Part shown: piece by piece, positions 10,009 through 21,486 of the stretch
Numbering within the stretch: the stretch's first letter is position 1
Layout: the number at the start of each line of letters is the position of its first letter
Program-made: the position numbers and the translations under genes
Notes under the pieces: generated by a model
What the model saw: only the letters and a program-made list of their open reading frames with translations
Database searches by the model: none
What the model was told of the DNA's origin: nothing
NCBI GenBank assembly: GCA_039105265.1
Contig: JAPFFF010000002.1
Location: 8,928,001-8,992,000 of the forward strand
DNA length: 64,000 bases
Direction: 5' to 3'
Source: Tritrichomonas musculus
Lineage: Eukaryota > Parabasalia > Tritrichomonadida > Tritrichomonadidae

Positions 10009-13000
10009 ATGGAAGAATTTTCGGATGTAGATACAGAGCCAATAGAAAGAGATACTAAGCATTTTAATAGAACTGTTCGTGCTTTGTTCAAAAAATCTTT
10101 TTTGATCAAAGTTAGAAGACCAATGTCAATTGTTGAATTTTGTATTGCTACAGTTTTATGGGTTGTCTTATATCCTTGCTATGTAATTGCGTGTCAGAAA
10201 TTACCTGCAAATGTTGATCCCGAACTTGTTTATAACGAAACAATTCCTTCTCCTTTAAGTTATTTTTTCACAACATATTCTAATGCAACATTTGTTATTG
10301 CCCCTGATTGTAACAATACAAGAGTTTTAGTAGATTTATTTAACTATTCAATGATTGCGTCGCTAGGAATATTAGGATCGCGAATGATGAATGGATCTAC
10401 AAATGCGTCTAATGCTACACTTTTATCATCTCCTACAAATAATATTTTATATGATATACAAAGCCATTTAAAACCAGAAATTAATAGTTTTATTGATAAA
10501 TATTCGCGTCATATTATCGAAAGCATAATTATCGAGATACCGAATCACGAAACAATTAATTACCAAGACACAGATTTTGAAGTCTACATTAAACTATCCA
10601 TTATTGAAGGCCTTTTTACTCACATGTCAGCAAATAAAGATCAATTTAATTTTGAAAAGTTTATAAAAAATAATGTATTCAATTATTTCAATTCGATTCT
10701 CACAATTCCAAATATCGACAAAATTCGCCAAATAATTGCCAAAGGAGACGATGGAGCAATTGAGAGCGCTTACATTCAAGACTACATTCAAAATTTCAAT
10801 CAAACTATTCTCAAAATTTTGAAAACAAATTCTCAGTTCACAAGTGATGTGACCAAATATTTTCAGAAACCCAAAATTGACTGGAATCTCATCAACTATG
10901 GATTTGAAGATGATTTCTACAATATGAGTGAAATTGATGAAAATCAGACAGAAGCACTTTTGAGAGAGTATTACAATTTTCAGCCAGTTTTTGTGAATGA
11001 TGTTGATGAAGTTAAAAATGAAATTTATCAGCACACGAACAATGGTTTTGGCATTTATTGGATTAATGCCAAAGAAGTTAATGCGACATTGAAGCCAAAC
11101 ATTCAGACTTATTATCAAAGTCTTGACGAGTATCCAGGCGAGCAACTTTTCAACATACTAATTCGAATAGTTTCATACATGAATGGTGAAATTGGTTATC
11201 CTTTTGATTTCTCAATTATTGAGTATCAAAGTTATCCGTATCCTGCAGGGAAGAATTATTATGACATCAGTATTTTGGTTGGTATTATTGTTGTCTTTCC
11301 AATTGTCATTGCTTCGATGTGTGATTTACAAATTCTTCTTGAAGAGAAAGACAATCATGTCATGATTCTCTCTTTCTTAATGGGTTGTAGTGAGACTGCT
11401 TATTTCCTTGTAGGAATATGTATGCAATTTCTATCGTCCATTTTCAGTTATGTTTTAATGTGTGTTTTTTACTGTTTTGTCTTTATTTTTAAAGGAACTT
11501 CGTTTACATTGATGCTTGTCATTACTCTTCTCTTCATGCTGTCGCATATTGCGTTCTTAATGTTTTTGACAACTTTTATGAAGAAGGCGCGAACTGGCAG
11601 AGCAATCACTGTAATTTTCTTAGTCTTCACAATTTTCTTTGCTTTTGTCCACTTTTTCTATACCCTGGATGAATCTAATCATTCAAATGTTTCAAAGCAC
11701 GTTTTTTCAATTATCCCTTTGTCTTGTTATGAGATGGCAATGATATCAATGTTCAAGCAATGTCGAGCTTTCATGAAGCCAGTTGATTGGAGCATGCTGA
11801 GGAATCATGGAGATGTGAATTTGGTCTATCAAATGTGGTTTGCTTTAATGTGGCTTTCTGTTGATTTAGTCTTTTATTTCCTTCTTTTCTTACTCTTTAA
11901 TTTAACGAATCCTAGAGACTTCGGATCTCCGCCGATTAAGTGGAGAGAGATCTTTAAAAAGAAGGCTTGGAAACGTGTCTTCTCAAGGAGAAGAATTTTG
12001 AAATTGAAGCAAAAAGCATCTTCTGGTTTGTATAATACAAACACCAATTTGTTTGACCTTGAACTTCTTAAAGTTGAAAACTTGTCAAAGACGTATCATG
12101 GCCATCGAACAGTAACCGCCATTTCGAATGTCAACTTCACAATTTATCAAAACGAAGTCATCGTTGTCATTGGTCCGAATGGAGCCGGAAAGTCAACTTT
12201 GATCAACATCCTTTCAGGCGCACTTCAACCGACAACAGGAACATTAAGTCTTTATAAAGAGCCGCCAACTGAAAGTTTCAATGAAATCAAGAACATTCTC
12301 GGTGTCTGTTTCCAAGATAATGTCATCATTGAAACGCTGTCGATCAAAGAAAATATGGACCTTTTCGGTGCCTTTAGAAACATTCCGAAACCAGAGCTCA
12401 AGAGGACAACAAACTTCTTCGCTGAAACATTGCAATTGAAAGAAATGTTGGATACAAGAACAGGTGATCTTTCCGGTGGTCAAAAAAGGAAGGTTTGCAT
12501 TTCATTGTCATTGCTCGGTAACCCTCCATTGGTCATTATGGACGAGCCAACGGCAGGTGTTGATGTACAAGCCCGACAACTTATTTGGAAAGTCATTGCA
12601 TCACTTAAAAACACAACGACAATTGTTACAAGTCATGCACTTGAAGAAGCCGAAGCTGTTTCTTCTCGTTTATTTGTTGTCGCTGGTGGAGGACTTCCTT
12701 TTGCAGGCACTGCCACTGAGTTCAGAAACACATTCAAATGTGGCTACATTCTTCGTGTTGAATCCAGCATGAATGAAATAGAGGAAGAAAAACGAAGTCC
12801 AAGCACAAATAACACAAATGATTACATTGTTAATAATGATAATGACGGTGTCATTAATTTGGACGAGATTGAAGAAAATCAAAATAATATGAATGAAGAG
12901 AAGATGAAAGATGAAATGATGAATGAAAGTAATTCTAAAAAGAAAAAAATGGAAAGTAAAGTGTTCATCCTTGACGACGATAATGAGACTAAGAAAAACT

Positions 13001-13386
13001 CGCCAATTGACAAAATGAAGAAATTCAAAAGAAGAAGGAAAAGAAAGAAAGATGAGGCTTTAAATAAACTTTTTGAAAGCGTTTATTGCGATAGTGATGA
13101 TGAAGAGAAAGATCAGGAAGTAACAGAAAATGAAAGAACAGCTCTTCGTGTCCTCGAATTTGTCAGAAAATATGAGCCAAAGGCAAAAATGTCAAGAGAA
13201 AGAATTGACTCAATTCGCCTGCCTGTTTCTCCAATGATTCCGAGAATTGTAAACGAAATTGAAAATAATAAGGTGGAGCTCGGTGTGTCTTCTTACACTA
13301 TCGCCGTCGAACAGCTCGAAGATGTTCTATTGAAATTAATCATGACTGAAGAATCAAGTTTCAATCCTAATTCAATGGGTGAATGA
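10009..13386 (+). CDS. half-size ABCA-type ABC transporter
   Basis: A 1125-residue membrane transporter with one transmembrane half and one ATPase domain. A first hydrophobic segment lies near residues 44-65. A long, N-glycosylation-site-rich, probably extracytoplasmic loop follows to about 415, then a cluster of hydrophobic helices at about 420-640. The ATPase domain starts near 685 and shows Walker A GPNGAGKST at 722, signature LSGGQ at 821, Walker B LVIMDEP at 841 and an H-loop SH at 875-876. The order TMD-NBD, the large first loop and the C-terminal regulatory stretch match ABCA/ABC1 half transporters, which usually move lipids and dimerise. A charged, low-complexity insert at about 920-1050 follows the ATPase. 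The cargo is unknown. Confidence 0.93.
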   Translation: MEEFSDVDTEPIERDTKHFNRTVRALFKKSFLIKVRRPMSIVEFCIATVLWVVLYPCYVIACQKLPANVDPELVYNETIPSPLSYFFTTYSNATFVIAPDCNNTRVLVDLFNYSMIASLGILGSRMMNGSTNASNATLLSSPTNNILYDIQSHLKPEINSFIDKYSRHIIESIIIEIPNHETINYQDTDFEVYIKLSIIEGLFTHMSANKDQFNFEKFIKNNVFNYFNSILTIPNIDKIRQIIAKGDDGAIESAYIQDYIQNFNQTILKILKTNSQFTSDVTKYFQKPKIDWNLINYGFEDDFYNMSEIDENQTEALLREYYNFQPVFVNDVDEVKNEIYQHTNNGFGIYWINAKEVNATLKPNIQTYYQSLDEYPGEQLFNILIRIVSYMNGEIGYPFDFSIIEYQSYPYPAGKNYYDISILVGIIVVFPIVIASMCDLQILLEEKDNHVMILSFLMGCSETAYFLVGICMQFLSSIFSYVLMCVFYCFVFIFKGTSFTLMLVITLLFMLSHIAFLMFLTTFMKKARTGRAITVIFLVFTIFFAFVHFFYTLDESNHSNVSKHVFSIIPLSCYEMAMISMFKQCRAFMKPVDWSMLRNHGDVNLVYQMWFALMWLSVDLVFYFLLFLLFNLTNPRDFGSPPIKWREIFKKKAWKRVFSRRRILKLKQKASSGLYNTNTNLFDLELLKVENLSKTYHGHRTVTAISNVNFTIYQNEVIVVIGPNGAGKSTLINILSGALQPTTGTLSLYKEPPTESFNEIKNILGVCFQDNVIIETLSIKENMDLFGAFRNIPKPELKRTTNFFAETLQLKEMLDTRTGDLSGGQKRKVCISLSLLGNPPLVIMDEPTAGVDVQARQLIWKVIASLKNTTTIVTSHALEEAEAVSSRLFVVAGGGLPFAGTATEFRNTFKCGYILRVESSMNEIEEEKRSPSTNNTNDYIVNNDNDGVINLDEIEENQNNMNEEKMKDEMMNESNSKKKKMESKVFILDDDNETKKNSPIDKMKKFKRRRKRKKDEALNKLFESVYCDSDDEEKDQEVTENERTALRVLEFVRKYEPKAKMSRERIDSIRLPVSPMIPRIVNEIENNKVELGVSSYTIAVEQLEDVLLKLIMTEESSFNPNSMGE

Positions 13387-13798
13387 AGTTGATATTAGAT
13401 CTCTATTTTGTTTTATTTTATTTAAAAAAAAAAAAAAAAAAAAAAATTGATTGATTTTTTTTTTTTTTTTTAATTTATTAATTATTTGAAATTACTTGGT
13501 AATATCACATTATGTATATGAATTTGTTTATGAATTGGTTTTAAATTTAGTTGATTAAGCATGCTACGATAAAAAAAAAATGTTTTGAAAATTTACATTT
13601 ATATTATATTAAATAATAATTCAAGGAATATTATTATTTACGTTCATTTAAAATTAATTGTATTATTCGTAAAATGTTTGTTTGTTAAATAGATAAACAT
13701 TATTATTTTTATTTTATATTCGATTCAATTTATTCACTTTTTCTTAATTTTATTTTATAAAATTTTATCGTTGCATCCAATTGTAAATATAATATATA
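13387..13798. other. intergenic region with A and T homopolymer runs
   Basis: It holds an A run just after the transporter stop (about 13424-13446) followed by a T run, which could form a hairpin in RNA. The rest is AT-rich leader sequence for the CK1 gene. No gene seen. Confidence 0.45.
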
Positions 13799-14950
13799 AT
13801 GACTGAATCTACTGACCGTCGTATCATCCCGCCTGGAAATGTAATAGATGGCTATGAAATTATTGATCTTATTGGTGTTGGTGGCTTTGGAGGAATTTAT
13901 AAAGTCAAAAATCAGAAAACTGATCAAATTTATGCAATGAAAACGGAAAGTCTTAGTTCGAAAAGGCATTTGATACCAAAAGAAAGTGAAATTCTTAAAG
14001 AACTACATGAAGATTTTTTCCCAAAATATCAACAATCTGGGATCAGCGAACAATATCAAATTAATTATCTTATTATGAATTGTTTAGGTGTATCAATCGA
14101 TGAAATTCAAACATATCATGAATATAATCTTGATATCGAAATAGTATATCATGTTTGTTTAATTATGCTTGGAATCATAAAATCGTTTCACTCGCATGGT
14201 TTTGTTCATAGAGATATTAAGCCAAATAACTTTCTTATACAGCATAATCAAAACTTTCCGCTGGTTCTCATAGATTTTGGACTAAGTAAAAGGCATATCG
14301 ATCCAGAAACAAATAAACCATTTCCTTGTGAAAAAGAGCATTCATTTCTTGGAACTCGTAAATATTCTTCAAATAATGTCCTCCAATTCCTTTCATGCGG
14401 AAGAAGAGATGATTTGATATCTTGGTTTTATTCTTTTCTTGATCTTGCTTGCGGTAAGTTGCCTTGGTCGGAAGTTAAAAGTGACGAAAAAGTTATTGAA
14501 ATAAGAAAATCTTTCAAACTTTCTGATTTAGAATACAAATTCCCAGAGGAATTTCAGCAAATTTACGATTATCTCATGACATTAGATTATGGTGATGAAC
14601 CTGATTATGATCGCATCACAAAACTATATCAAAGTGGAATGGAAAATGATTTAGTTTTTGTAGGTCAATTTGATTGGCCTTCATTTATCGAACAGCATTC
14701 AAATCTTGGTAAATTTCAGAAAGAAGTCACGCAGTACACATTAAATTATATAAATAAGAAAAACAGAGAAAAACAAAAGATTCTTGATAATGAAGCTAAA
14801 CAAGAGAATAAAGTTAAGCAATTAAATGTTGAAAAAACAGAGAATGAAGATAAACAAGAAAATGAAGCAAATAATATAGAACAAGGAAAAATAGGTAATA
14901 AAAATGAGCAAAGTGTCCCTGAAGATAGCGGAAATTGTTTAATTCAATGA
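13799..14950 (+). CDS. casein kinase 1-like protein kinase
   Basis: A 383-residue serine/threonine kinase of the CK1 group, which is strongly expanded in trichomonads. Visible motifs are the glycine loop GVGGFGG at 26-32, the ATP lysine K48 (YAMK), the catalytic loop HRDIKPNNF at 137-145, DFG at 159-161 and GTRKYSS in the activation segment in place of APE, which is diagnostic of CK1. After the kinase domain (to about residue 290) there is a charged tail with repeated NEDKQEN-like motifs and a cysteine near the C-terminus. It is probably cytosolic signalling machinery; the substrate is unknown. Confidence 0.93.
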   Translation: MTESTDRRIIPPGNVIDGYEIIDLIGVGGFGGIYKVKNQKTDQIYAMKTESLSSKRHLIPKESEILKELHEDFFPKYQQSGISEQYQINYLIMNCLGVSIDEIQTYHEYNLDIEIVYHVCLIMLGIIKSFHSHGFVHRDIKPNNFLIQHNQNFPLVLIDFGLSKRHIDPETNKPFPCEKEHSFLGTRKYSSNNVLQFLSCGRRDDLISWFYSFLDLACGKLPWSEVKSDEKVIEIRKSFKLSDLEYKFPEEFQQIYDYLMTLDYGDEPDYDRITKLYQSGMENDLVFVGQFDWPSFIEQHSNLGKFQKEVTQYTLNYINKKNREKQKILDNEAKQENKVKQLNVEKTENEDKQENEANNIEQGKIGNKNEQSVPEDSGNCLIQ

Positions 14951-15440
14951 TATTTGTTAATTAATAAATATTTGTTTGAAAAAAATCTTTATTTTCAATG
15001 AACTAATCGATTTTTGTAATGTATTGATCTTTTTGTATCTAATTTTTTAATTAGCAGCACATCTACAAAGAAAAATTAATATTTGTAATATTACATTACA
15101 TGATACACAAAATTTTTTTTTTATTTCTTTTAATAAAAAGAAGTCTGATATAATAAGCCAATTAAGATCTGTCATGCATATAGAATTTTTGATTTAAAGC
15201 CTAAAAAAATTTGAAATGAATCACTTATGAAATTATGGTAAAAATTCTAAGTAAATGAAAATAAAAATTGTATTGATAATCTGTGCAATATTATTTATTT
15301 TATAGATACATTAGTAAATATAGCAAATTAATATAAAAATATATGATATCCATAAATAATAATTAAAATTAATCATTTTGCAATGGAGAAAATATGATTT
15401 TATTACTAAAAAACTAAAAATACGTTATGAAATTGAACTA
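14951..15440. other. intergenic region, nothing recognised
   Basis: AT-rich sequence between the CK1 gene and a MITE at 15441. No coding frame or repeat was seen. Confidence 0.45.
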
Positions 15441-16182
15441 TAGTGTTCCTAAAAAATATTGATAAGAAATGAATTCAATAGTTAATCGTCGTTAACAAAA
15501 GTTATTTTATTTTTAAAATTTTTAATTTAAAAAGTTAAATTTCTTATCAATATTTTTTCGGCAATTGAAAAAGTTGATTTTTTATTAAAAATTAAAATTA
15601 AAATCTTACTTGATTGCCTTGCACTTCGAGGCATTGTTTCAATTTCTTTGGAAAAGAATCAATCAAAGAATTGTTTGTTGCTAAACTTAGATTATTCCAT
15701 ATAAAGAATAAAATTTGTGTTCAGGAAACATTTGCCATTTCAGCTCCAGGGATTTCAGGAAACATTATTGCTTTAACGCATATGAAATACTTGATTTCAT
15801 TTGTTAATATTTGTGGTCGGCAAGGTTGTGTTTTTTCTGGTCTCCCTTCATCAATCTATTTAGCTACTGCTTTGACGCAATTTAACGAAATACTTAATGC
15901 ATCAGCTGTTTTGCTTTTATTAAAATTGTGCGATTGCAGAACCACTTGCGATTAAATTATAGCGTTCGTTTGTATTTTTTGGTAAAGAAAACAAATAAAT
16001 AAAAGGTCAAAAGATTGACCAACAATTGATTCTTAAATTAATGAATAGGTCATTAAATTTGAATGAATTTGAAAGAAATTTTAAAAATCTCTCAAATTAT
16101 TTTTAAATAAATTTTCTCAATTTTTTCAATGAAACATGAAAATTTCTCTCAATTTTCTTATCAATATTTTTTAGGACCACTA
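15441..16182. mobile_element. Tc1/mariner-type inverted-repeat element
   Basis: A 742 bp element with 29 bp terminal inverted repeats that differ at one visible position. The left end reads TAGTGTTCCTAAAAAATATT; the right end, reversed, reads TAGTGGTCCTAAAAAATATT, and both continue GATAAGAAA. It sits between TA dinucleotides at 15439-15440 and 16183-16184, the target duplication of Tc1/mariner elements. A partial extra inverted copy of the end lies near 15538. The 113-codon frame inside (15614-15955) has no recognisable transposase motif, so this is probably non-autonomous. Confidence 0.75.
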
Positions 16183-16824
16183 TAGGTTTTTTTGTGAAAT
16201 TATTTCAATATTATCGTATCTAATCAAGTAAAGGATTTTGAAAAATATTATAATATTTATTTCAAAATTCATTTTTTATCTTAATCGTTAAAACTAAACT
16301 ATTCAATTTTTTTTCACCAATATAGAAATTAAAGAAATATTCAAATAAAACTTGAAAATTTGAATAAACATGTTTTATATAGATTAGTAAGAATAATATA
16401 TATATATATATATATGCTCTTTAATATGAGAAAAAAAAATTAATGTGATATAAATCCGTTATTTGAACTTCAATTCAAATTAAAATATTATTGCGTTAAG
16501 AAATAAATTGCAAATTCGTTGTTATTTTTAATTTTAATGTATATTCTGGTACATTTTAATTTTACCTTTTATTTTTGTGAGTAAAATCGTTATTATATTG
16601 AAATAAGATCTATGAAATTCTCACAAAAATTGATATTCAAAATTCAGGTAAATTTTATTAATTTTTAACAATTAAAATTTTTCAAAAGGTATAAAAAAAA
16701 ATAATTCGATTTTTTTCAATTAAGTTATTGAAAAATAATTAAAATCTCAATCAATTTTTTTTAACATTTCAATGGCCTTCAGAATTTTTTTGAAACAATG
16801 TAATTTTTAACTCTTAAAAATCAA
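16183..16824. other. intergenic region upstream of the cyclase gene
   Basis: AT-rich, with a short (TA) dinucleotide repeat near 16399-16413. No gene seen. The cyclase start at 16825 is preceded by AAATCAA, the recurrent TCAAATG context. Confidence 0.45.
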
Positions 16825-19800
16825 ATGAAAGCAGATATGACAACGTCCAGTACAACAGCCAATTCAATATCATTTGTATCTTCAAACAATGATAAGTATG
16901 GTGGTATTCTTGAAAAATCAGCCACAAAATTGCTACGTAAAGAGATCTCAGAATTAATTTCTTATGTTTACTCAGTATCACCTCCTTTTACAATTCTTCA
17001 TTATGTTGTTTTAGTAATTAGATATTTTCAACTTTTGGGACCTTCATTGAACCCGGGATATCATAAATTTTGGGAAACAGATTATTATTCAGAAAAATTT
17101 CTTTACCTATTCAGTATATTCTTTTACATTGTACCACCCAAAGAGTATGACAAAGCATCTCTGCCAATGATGATCATCTATATCATCATTACATTTGCAT
17201 TAATTTTAACATTAATAATTTGTGCGAAAATATACAAGAAAAAGGCGTACTTACCGTCGTTTATTCCTCCAATAATTTGCTTTTACTTTTCATCTTTAGG
17301 CTTTATTCTGCCTCCAATTGCGATGGAAGTCATGTTTTCGAAATTTAGCAAATATATCTTTGATTCATCAAGTGACTCAAATTATACGCGAACTGTTGTA
17401 ATCCTAGTGATAGCAGTAATCATAACAGTCATTTATCTTTTCATATTTTTAACAATTGCCCTTCAAGTACTGACATTTCAGCCAATGTCATTAATGACAT
17501 TATGCACAATGCCGCAAAACATGATCACGCTGGCCGTTTTAAGCATCAACTTTTTCATGGGTTTGTCAGAATATTCAAACCAAACGATAACAATCATATT
17601 TTGTGCACTGGCAGCAGTTCTCTACGCTTTGGCCTCTTTGATCGTCTTTTACAAAGGAGGACTTGTGAAGCAAAAAGAGGCCGTTTTGTATTTCTCCTGT
17701 TGTCTAACGGGTTTTGTAACGGTTGTCATCATTATTGTCTTTCAAGTCCTAAAAAAGAATGCCACTTTGATCATCATTGGCGCCTTCATAGCGATTTTTG
17801 TAATGTTCGTTTTTTTGTCTGGATTAATTCTGAAGAAAAATGCGGTTAGAAGGCTTCGTAAATTAGACAAGATCATGGATGATGCAGACCAATTTGAATC
17901 CCAAGTGAAATCGGTTAATTCATTCATTAATTTGGTCGTTACCGGTTTTGCTGAATTGCATCCAATTTGCTTGAATTGGAGCCTCTTAAAGATGGGCATT
18001 GAAAAGTGGCCGAAAAACGGCGAAGTTTGGTTTGTATACGCCAAGTTCTGTGCAATTTATCCCGAAGAAACGCAGACACTTGCGTGGATCTTCAGAAGCA
18101 TAATAACGAACAAGGTGAAAGGTCAAGCAGCACGGACGGTTAAAGGCCAATCTTTGGCGGTTGCAAGGCAAAGAGAAGCCAATCTTTCGCCTGATTTGAA
18201 ACAGAAATTAAACAGTATTACCAAGCATGTAACCGGCGCAAAACATAAACTTAGAAACGTTTGGGACATGGCAATTCAAGGCAACATATCCGATATGGAA
18301 ATAGCTACCAAGCGAGCAATCAAAGGCATCAAATCAAGCGATGGCTCGCTGATGCATGTTCTTAGATTGTTCCCGAACAACAGGTTTGTTACACGGCAAT
18401 ATGCGCGGTTTTGTAAAGAGCTTCTTGCGGATTTTGAAACTTATGCAGACATGATTGAAAAGTCAAGAATGCTTCAAAGAAATGTGATCGTTAATAAAGA
18501 TCAAACTCATGAATACGGCATTCTTGCATTTCCGAATCTTCCTGACAAGTTGAACAATGGGGATCGAATTTCATTGGCAGCAACAAATATCGAGTTGTCA
18601 AGCTCTGTCATCGATCTAGATGAAGGTGAAGGCGAATCACAAGAAAGAGAAGAATCATCTGTGTTTTTAAGCAGAATTGAAAAATTGAGAATTCCTTCAA
18701 CTTTTGGAATGTCCGTTATTACACTCTTGCTTTATTTCATTCTGTTTGCGGCACCTGTCATCATCATTCTTTGCATTATTCCAATGTATATAGACGGACT
18801 TACAGAGCCCATGCAATACATGAGCGATCTTGCAATGGCGAGAACAATAATGTATCAAATCATCGCCTTTGGATTACAAGTTTTGTGTGAAAAATTCGGT
18901 GTGTTTGAACAGCCAAAAGGAATGATTGAAAAACCGCCAGAAAACTTTGGTTCAACCTTTATAACGTATAAACAATTAGGTTATTTGTGTAAAGAAATGA
19001 CATTGAAGATGCAAAATCTTGACGCTTTTCGTACTTATGATATAGCAAATGAACACATGAAACTTGCAAAACAGATGGTTTTCAGTCCTGTTCTTGAGTA
19101 CACTTTCTTTAGTAAAACGAAGCCTACATTGAAGAACATTTCGTTAACAAGTGCACTAGCTGACATTGTTTCTCAACAGAGACAATTAATAACAAATGAA
19201 ACATTGGATCCTGATTTTGTTAACACTTCAGCCATTCTTAATCCATCGACATCGATGACTGACATGGCTGATAAATTCAATGAAGCGCTTAGTTTAATGA
19301 TTCTTTTCATTTCTGATAATGACAAGTCCCAGCAAAAAATGATTCAAATTATTATGATTGCTGCCATTTGTGTTTCTGCTCTCTTGTTCATACTAACAGC
19401 TTTCTTGGGTGTTCGTTGGGTTCAATCCAACAAAGAAGAATCCTATCGTTGTTTCACAGCATTGCCGAAAAACGAAGTATCTCAACTAGCTGAAAACTTG
19501 AGAATTTTGAAGAAAGAGACTGAAAACTCAACGTCAACACAAAAGAACAATACAGAGATGAACAAGCAAGAAGACAATATTTTAAAGATGTTCATGACAG
19601 GAGGAACAAATGGTGCCAATTCGCATGATTCACTTTATATATCAATTATCTTATTAATTATAATGGCGCTTCAAATAGTATCTGTTTATTTGCTTGCTGA
19701 CACAATGAAGAAGATCAGCAGCAATCTTAGACAAAACAGTCCTCATCTTAACTACTTGCAAGGAATGTATGCGAACCTTGTCGCTGCAACAACTTGCATA

Positions 19801-21486
19801 ACAAGTCTCATCGGCTTTTCTAACAATGCTACTAATATTAGTAATGCCGATAAAAATGACCTTCTTCGTAGAATTGATGCTCGTTTGTTGACAACTCGAA
19901 CATTCTATAATCAAGCTAGATACGGAGGCTCTGATATTGAAGATCCGCCATTTTCTGCATTTCAACATTATGTTGACATTGCCAATGAACTTTTTGCATG
20001 TCCAAATGAATACCTTATAACAACCAACATTAGAGATGCAACTTTTTGTTACTCTGCGTTAGATATCGTTATTTTGGCTGAAGCCATTTATCGTTCATTT
20101 ACGGTGCCTTATCAACAAGATCCAGAACATTTCCCTTATTTGCCAAATGATGATAGTTTGAGGATGCTTTGGGATCTGTTAATTTGGCCTGTTTATGATG
20201 TCTTCATTTTCCCGATGTCTGATGGAATCATCGAAACAATCACAAATGATTTGAACGACATGAAAAACGGTCAAATTATCTATCTCGTCATTTTGCTTGC
20301 TGTTGGATTTGTCTTTGAAATTGCCCTGCTTTTCATTCTGCATTCAATTGACAATCACATTCGTGACGTCTTGAAATTGCTCCTTCATTGCCAGCCAAAA
20401 GTCATCGCATCGACGCCAAAAGTGATGCACATACTAAATGGCAACTTTAAGAAAAACGGCGGCGACAATGGAACAAGGACGGCCAAGTTCTATGACGCCG
20501 TTTGTGATGACTTACCTGATGCCATCGTCCTTTCGAATCAAGAGCAAATCATCATAAAGGCAAACAAATCGGCGACAAGAATATTCGGTCAAAAAGTGAT
20601 CGACCAAATAATGGAACAAAAAGTGACTGATTTTCTATCGCCCACAATTTTTGGCGGGAATGTCAAAAAGCTTTTAGATGTACAACCGCAAAAACCGATA
20701 ACCGAAATCTTAACTCATGTTTCCTCAGAAACTAACAGTGTTGTAAACATCGAAGCGACATCAACCATCATTAACGATGGCATCTGCTTCGCCATTCGTG
20801 ACATCACGCAAACAGTACGTTATAATACGTTAATCAAAGAAGAGAAACAAAAGTCTGACCAACTTTTAGGCTCAATTCTTCCCGCTTCTTTAGTGCCGCG
20901 TGTTCAAGCAGGAGAGAAGAACATTTCTTTTGCTGTCCAATCAGCGACAATTGTCTTCATGGATATCGTTTCATTCACTCCGTGGTGCGGCTCTTTACCC
21001 GCTGAAAAAGTTATGTCGACATTGAATTTGTTATTCATGAAAAATGACAAATTGGTCGCGAAGTATCCAACAATGACAAAGATAAAATGTATCGGTGATT
21101 GCTACATGGCTGCTGGCGGAGTTTTCGCTGACGTGAACCAGCCTTCGGTGCACGCTAAAGAAGTGGTTAATTTCGGCCTCGATGCTCTTGATGCTATTTC
21201 TGAATTGAATAAGGAATTGAATGAATCTCTAAGAATTCGTGTCGGTATTAATACCGGAGGACCTATCGTCGCTGGTGTCCTCGGAATTGGAAAGCCAACT
21301 TTTGAAATTTTGGGTCCTGCAATTAATATGGCCCAACAGATGGAGCATCACGGAGTCCCATCACAAGTTCATGTGTCAAGATCAGTTTATGAATTGATCT
21401 ACGGTGATAGTTTTAATATTAAAGAAAGAGGTCAAATTGAGGTGAAAAATGGAACAGTTGTAACTTACCTTGTAAATAGAAAATAA
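16825..21486 (+). CDS. transmembrane adenylyl-cyclase-like protein (class III)
   Basis: A 1553-residue multi-pass membrane protein ending in a class III nucleotide cyclase domain. At least six hydrophobic segments lie within residues 55-340. A soluble helical region of about 360-570 follows, then further membrane segments near 630, 850, 950 and 1150, and a PAS-like segment at about 1220-1340. The cyclase domain shows metal-binding D1380 (FMDIVSF) and D1425 (CIGDCYM), the glycine-rich RVGINTGG and N1501 (PAINMA). The base-recognising position K1421 favours ATP over GTP; the partner position is E in FEILG, which is not the classic adenylyl-cyclase residue. It probably makes cAMP at the membrane in response to an unknown signal. 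This architecture is a large family in trichomonads. A single domain implies homodimerisation. Confidence 0.92.
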   Translation: MKADMTTSSTTANSISFVSSNNDKYGGILEKSATKLLRKEISELISYVYSVSPPFTILHYVVLVIRYFQLLGPSLNPGYHKFWETDYYSEKFLYLFSIFFYIVPPKEYDKASLPMMIIYIIITFALILTLIICAKIYKKKAYLPSFIPPIICFYFSSLGFILPPIAMEVMFSKFSKYIFDSSSDSNYTRTVVILVIAVIITVIYLFIFLTIALQVLTFQPMSLMTLCTMPQNMITLAVLSINFFMGLSEYSNQTITIIFCALAAVLYALASLIVFYKGGLVKQKEAVLYFSCCLTGFVTVVIIIVFQVLKKNATLIIIGAFIAIFVMFVFLSGLILKKNAVRRLRKLDKIMDDADQFESQVKSVNSFINLVVTGFAELHPICLNWSLLKMGIEKWPKNGEVWFVYAKFCAIYPEETQTLAWIFRSIITNKVKGQAARTVKGQSLAVARQREANLSPDLKQKLNSITKHVTGAKHKLRNVWDMAIQGNISDMEIATKRAIKGIKSSDGSLMHVLRLFPNNRFVTRQYARFCKELLADFETYADMIEKSRMLQRNVIVNKDQTHEYGILAFPNLPDKLNNGDRISLAATNIELSSSVIDLDEGEGESQEREESSVFLSRIEKLRIPSTFGMSVITLLLYFILFAAPVIIILCIIPMYIDGLTEPMQYMSDLAMARTIMYQIIAFGLQVLCEKFGVFEQPKGMIEKPPENFGSTFITYKQLGYLCKEMTLKMQNLDAFRTYDIANEHMKLAKQMVFSPVLEYTFFSKTKPTLKNISLTSALADIVSQQRQLITNETLDPDFVNTSAILNPSTSMTDMADKFNEALSLMILFISDNDKSQQKMIQIIMIAAICVSALLFILTAFLGVRWVQSNKEESYRCFTALPKNEVSQLAENLRILKKETENSTSTQKNNTEMNKQEDNILKMFMTGGTNGANSHDSLYISIILLIIMALQIVSVYLLADTMKKISSNLRQNSPHLNYLQGMYANLVAATTCITSLIGFSNNATNISNADKNDLLRRIDARLLTTRTFYNQARYGGSDIEDPPFSAFQHYVDIANELFACPNEYLITTNIRDATFCYSALDIVILAEAIYRSFTVPYQQDPEHFPYLPNDDSLRMLWDLLIWPVYDVFIFPMSDGIIETITNDLNDMKNGQIIYLVILLAVGFVFEIALLFILHSIDNHIRDVLKLLLHCQPKVIASTPKVMHILNGNFKKNGGDNGTRTAKFYDAVCDDLPDAIVLSNQEQIIIKANKSATRIFGQKVIDQIMEQKVTDFLSPTIFGGNVKKLLDVQPQKPITEILTHVSSETNSVVNIEATSTIINDGICFAIRDITQTVRYNTLIKEEKQKSDQLLGSILPASLVPRVQAGEKNISFAVQSATIVFMDIVSFTPWCGSLPAEKVMSTLNLLFMKNDKLVAKYPTMTKIKCIGDCYMAAGGVFADVNQPSVHAKEVVNFGLDALDAISELNKELNESLRIRVGINTGGPIVAGVLGIGKPTFEILGPAINMAQQMEHHGVPSQVHVSRSVYELIYGDSFNIKERGQIEVKNGTVVTYLVNRK

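Noticed and set aside
15614-15955. 113-codon frame inside the Tc1/mariner-type element
   Set aside because: No DDE/D motifs or helix-turn-helix seen, and the element is too short to hold a whole transposase.
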